Assembly: GCA_964577615.1 (NCBI GenBank)
Contig: CAZNZW010000002.1
Coordinates: forward strand, 43,445 to 107,444
Length of the DNA: 64,000 nt
Source: QNYZ01 sp964577615
GTDB lineage: Bacteria > Desulfobacterota > Desulfobacteria > Desulfobacterales > QNYZ01
Direction of reading: 5' to 3'
This document shows, piece after piece, positions 61,201 through 64,000 of the stretch; the first letter of the stretch is position 1, and every line of letters begins with the position of its first letter. The notes under the pieces are model-generated. The model saw nothing but the letters and a program-made list of their open reading frames with translations. It searched no databases and was not told the origin of the DNA. The position numbers were made by a program, and so were the translations under genes.

Positions 61201-64000
61201 TGTCGTCGATTGCCAGGGGCTGACGAACGACGTCACCACCTCTTTTGGCTGTAATGAAAACAACCCGTCCGATGGTTGGGATAATGCCTGCCCGCCGTCG
61301 GTTGGCGACAGCGCCAGTGTTGTTGTCCCGGAGGGAAAACTGGTCCTTACGTCCAGTTTTCCCACGCCCATGAATGCGTGCTCGCAAAACACCGGAACGA
61401 TAACCGTTCGGAATACCGGGGTAACCACACTCTACCACCTGGATATTGCCCAGACTTTGCCTGCAGGGTTGACGTATGTGCCGGGCAGTACACAAGTGGA
61501 CGGGGCTGCCGGCGGAGATCCGGTTCCCGCGGTTTCTCCCATGCACTGGACGGAAGGCCAGCTGCCTGTGCTGGCCAGCATCGACCCCGGTCAGGTGATC
61601 ACTATCCAATACGATGTCCTGGTGGACTGTGATTTTACCGGTGGAGATACAACAACCCTGGTTGACTACCAGGACCTTTGCGGAGATCCGCATGCAACGG
61701 ATCCCAGTCGCTTTGCCATAGAGCTGGATATGCCCGACATCAGTGTTGAGAAGGTGCGTATCACCCCGCCGGGCAATGATGTCATTGGTTGCGGCGATGC
61801 CGTATCCTGGGAAATTCGTGTCACCAATAATAGTTCTTTTGCCGCCCAGGTAATATGGGTGGAAGACACTGTGGGTGACTTTTTTACCGTGACCGGGCAC
61901 GCGGGTGGCGCCGACGGCGGATATATGGTTGATCCCCAGCATGTTCAGTGGGAAATTGTCAGTCTGGCGCCGGGAACAACTGAAGTACTAACATTGAATG
62001 CCACGACAGACAACGGCGTCAATTGCGGAACCGAACTGACCAATACGGCTACGGTCTTTTGGGGGTGCGGAATCGTGGATGGCCTGTCGTCAACAAATCC
62101 GGCTACAGAAGGCGGTGTTTGCCTTGCCAACGGTACTGTTGAAGACACACACCTGTCCCGGCGTCAACCGGATGCGAACATGACAATGAGTATCGTGCCG
62201 GGCTCTATTGATTCATGCGCCGAAAGCACCAGGTTTTCGGTGACCATCCAAAATACCGGTACGACAGATGCATCATCCATTGACCTTCGGGCGGTTTTAC
62301 CCGCCGGCCTGGTTTATAACAGCGGAACTGTCGCCGTGACCTGTCCCCCGGGCGGTGGTGGCTCTGGCGATCCGGCCGGCGGTGCCGGTCCCAATCTGAT
62401 TTTTTACGATATCAACGATACCGCCACGAATCTTTGTGATTCACTCCCTGCCGGTCAATCCATCACCCTGGCGTTTGACCTGCAGTCCACCTGCTACGAA
62501 CCGGCGCCCATCAATTTTACTCTGTATTATTACGATTGCTGTGGCGATACGCAGTACACGACTGAACAACCCTTTACGATTCCCGGTACCACGCCGGATC
62601 TGGCCATCACCAAAACAGCTGCCTCAAACCAGGTGGATTGTGGCGACGACCAGACCTGGACGATCCGTGTAACCAATAACGGTGCGGGGAATGCCCAGGT
62701 GGTGCGTATTGAGGATACACCCGGGGCCTGGATCGATGTTAATCTGGCCGCGTCACCGGGGCTCGTCGACATGACCCATGGCGTTTACGGCTGGGAAATA
62801 AATAATCTGGCGCCTGGCGCTTCGCGGAGCTTTACCCTGGTCGGCACCTTGAATCCTGATGGCGCGCCTCAATCGGATTGCACCGAGTCCCTGCGGCATA
62901 ACCGGACTCGCGCCATGTGGGGGTGCGGGACGGCCGGGGACGCCGGAGACAATGATCCCAGGACGCAAAACTACGACTGCAGTGACGCCACCTGGGTGAC
63001 CGCCAGTGCGTACAACCTCCGGATGCCCGATTTACAGGTAGGCGCCATTAACGTTGATTTCAGCTGCAATGCCGGAAACGTCTTCGACGGTACGATCACC
63101 GTCGCCATTCGAAACCAGGGTGATGCGCCGACCCTTCACCCTGCCACCGTGACCCTGATGTACGATGGCGCACCGGTAGGCACGGGCACCTTGCCCGCCG
63201 GTCTGGCCGCCGGGGCCTTGCGCAACGTGACCATTGATGCTTCGGGCTGGGGCGTTGACTGTACCGTCTGTACGGCAGGTACCTTTACGGCTGTGGTAGA
63301 CAGCGGTGATGCGGAATGTGAATGTAATGAAGCTAATAATAGTGGTACGCTGCCCTACCAGTGTGCCTCTTACGGCAATCTGGCCTGGGACGATTCCAAT
63401 GGTAACGGCGTTCAGGACGGCGGTGAGCCGGGAATAGAAGATGTGACTGTAGAATTGTTCGGCAGCGCCGGCAATTCGATTTCTGCGACCCAAACCAATG
63501 GGAGTGGGAATTACCAGTTCACCCACCTCTGGCCGGGCGATTATTATGCGGTATTTGATGCCTCTACGGCCAATGGCGCTTATTTGCCCACCGGCCGGGA
63601 TCTGGGTGCCGACAATGCAGACAGTGATGCGGACACGGTCACCGGGAGAACGGCAACCACAACCCTCACCCCCGGCGAAAACGATCCGGACTGGGATGCG
63701 GGTTATTTTCTGCCGGCTTCCCTGGGAAATTACGTCTGGATAGATAGTAATGGTAATGGCATTCAGGATGCCGGGGAGACGCCGGTGGCCAACGTGCCGG
63801 TCAGACTCACCGGCACGGATGGTCAGGGGAACACCGTCAATCTAACGACGACAACTGCGGCAGACGGCTCGTATCTGTTCAATAACCTGGCTCCCGGCAA
63901 CTACCGGGTTACCTTTACTCCGCCAGCCGGTTATGCAATTACGCAGCAGGATCAGGGGGGCGACGATGGGCTGGATTCGGATGCCAATCCGGCAAATGGA
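58221..64000 (+). CDS. Giant Cys-rich DUF11/CARDB/SdrD_B surface protein; split by an assembly gap, runs off the window
   Basis: ATG 58221 (AAAGGGA upstream) opens MDKRTMLTRCCLVWVAMMMA, a signal peptide ending near GTPAFAQ. As printed, the frame breaks across 100 N, but merging the 55-bp duplicates beside the gap restores one frame that stays open to base 64000 (over 1,870 residues). Domains by base position: DUF11-like modules at about 58335-58690, 58700-59260, 60919-61290, 61735-62100 and 62600-62960, several ending in a WGCG motif; a CARDB-like module at 63014-63345; SdrD_B modules at 63379-63710 and 63726-64000 (WDDSNGNGVQDGGEPG, WIDSNGNGIQDAGETP). Cys are unusually frequent and regularly placed, suggesting disulfides. 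No anchoring signal can be seen because the C terminus is missing. Confidence 0.75.
59025..59079 (+). repeat. 55-bp direct duplicate, left of the N run
   Basis: Identical to 59180-59234 and flush with the first N. The length of exactly 55 bp fits the overlap left by a de Bruijn assembler run with k near 55, so it is probably one sequence printed twice, not a biological repeat. Confidence 0.85.
59080..59179. other. Scaffold gap of 100 N
   Basis: A run of exactly 100 N, the usual placeholder for a gap of unknown size. It lies within the giant surface-protein gene, at the end of the second DUF11 module. Confidence 0.98.
59180..59234 (+). repeat. 55-bp direct duplicate, right of the N run
   Basis: Exact copy of 59025-59079, starting at the first base after the N run. 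Removing 155 nt (100 N plus one copy) joins GGTATAS to VELVRHSPD in frame. Confidence 0.85.

Overview
The window looks like a chromosomal segment from an anaerobic deltaproteobacterium (Desulfobacterota, probably Desulfobacterales). The evidence is gene content and order: a kdsA-kdsC-lptC-lptA-lptB-rpoN-hpf-ptsN-rapZ-EIIA(Man) run, gap-tpiA-secG-tRNA-Leu, a DUF39 homocysteine-biosynthesis protein, a long-form HPF and GC-rich Gram-negative envelope genes. I see no phage, insertion sequence or CRISPR array. One run of 100 N (59080-59179) shows that this is a draft scaffold.

Layout. 1-5.7 kb: the end of a peptide-type ABC transporter, a membrane class III cyclase, a class II glutamine amidotransferase, a protein resembling LCIB-type beta-carbonic anhydrases, and a class I/II aminotransferase. 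6.1-7.0 kb: a bile-acid:sodium-symporter-family transporter. 7.3-12.6 kb: a catabolic operon with a GntR/FCD regulator, an SDR, a 2-oxoacid/acetoin dehydrogenase E1alpha-E1beta-E2 set without E3, and a CxxC AhpD-like protein; it ends at a perfect 14-bp terminator hairpin facing tRNA-Met(CAT). 12.8-19.3 kb, minus strand: a long acidic zinc-ribbon membrane protein, a CbpA-type J protein and mnmG. 19.4-23.5 kb: a radical SAM protein and a receiver-receiver-PPDK_N fusion.

23.4-32.4 kb is a lipopolysaccharide or surface-glycan locus: LicD, two CDP-glycerol-type transferases, a WaaE-like GT2, a LicC-like cytidylyltransferase, a YejM-like sulfatase-fold protein, a GT9 heptosyltransferase and an O-antigen ligase. 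32.4-44.4 kb, minus strand, is housekeeping: pheA, an AEC transporter, tRNA-Leu(GAG), secG, tpiA, gap, then the PTS/rapZ/ptsN/hpf/rpoN/lpt/kds cluster, read from a good sigma70-type promoter upstream of kdsA. 44.6-51.9 kb, plus strand: an M23 peptidase, DUF39, thpR, recA and alaS.

51.9-64 kb is the accessory part. An 800-bp intergenic region carries two palindromes, a near-consensus promoter and a roughly 510-nt leader with hairpins. It precedes three genes for secreted or outer-membrane proteins: an 828-residue beta-barrel-like protein, a 958-residue DUF11/SdrD-type protein, and a giant Cys-rich DUF11/CARDB/SdrD_B protein that runs off the window. The apparent frameshift in the giant gene is best explained as an assembly artefact: exactly 55 bp are duplicated on the two sides of the N run, and merging them restores one open frame to base 64000. 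This surface module is the best candidate here for an undescribed system. The LCIB-like/amidotransferase pair and the receiver-PPDK_N fusion are the next most interesting.
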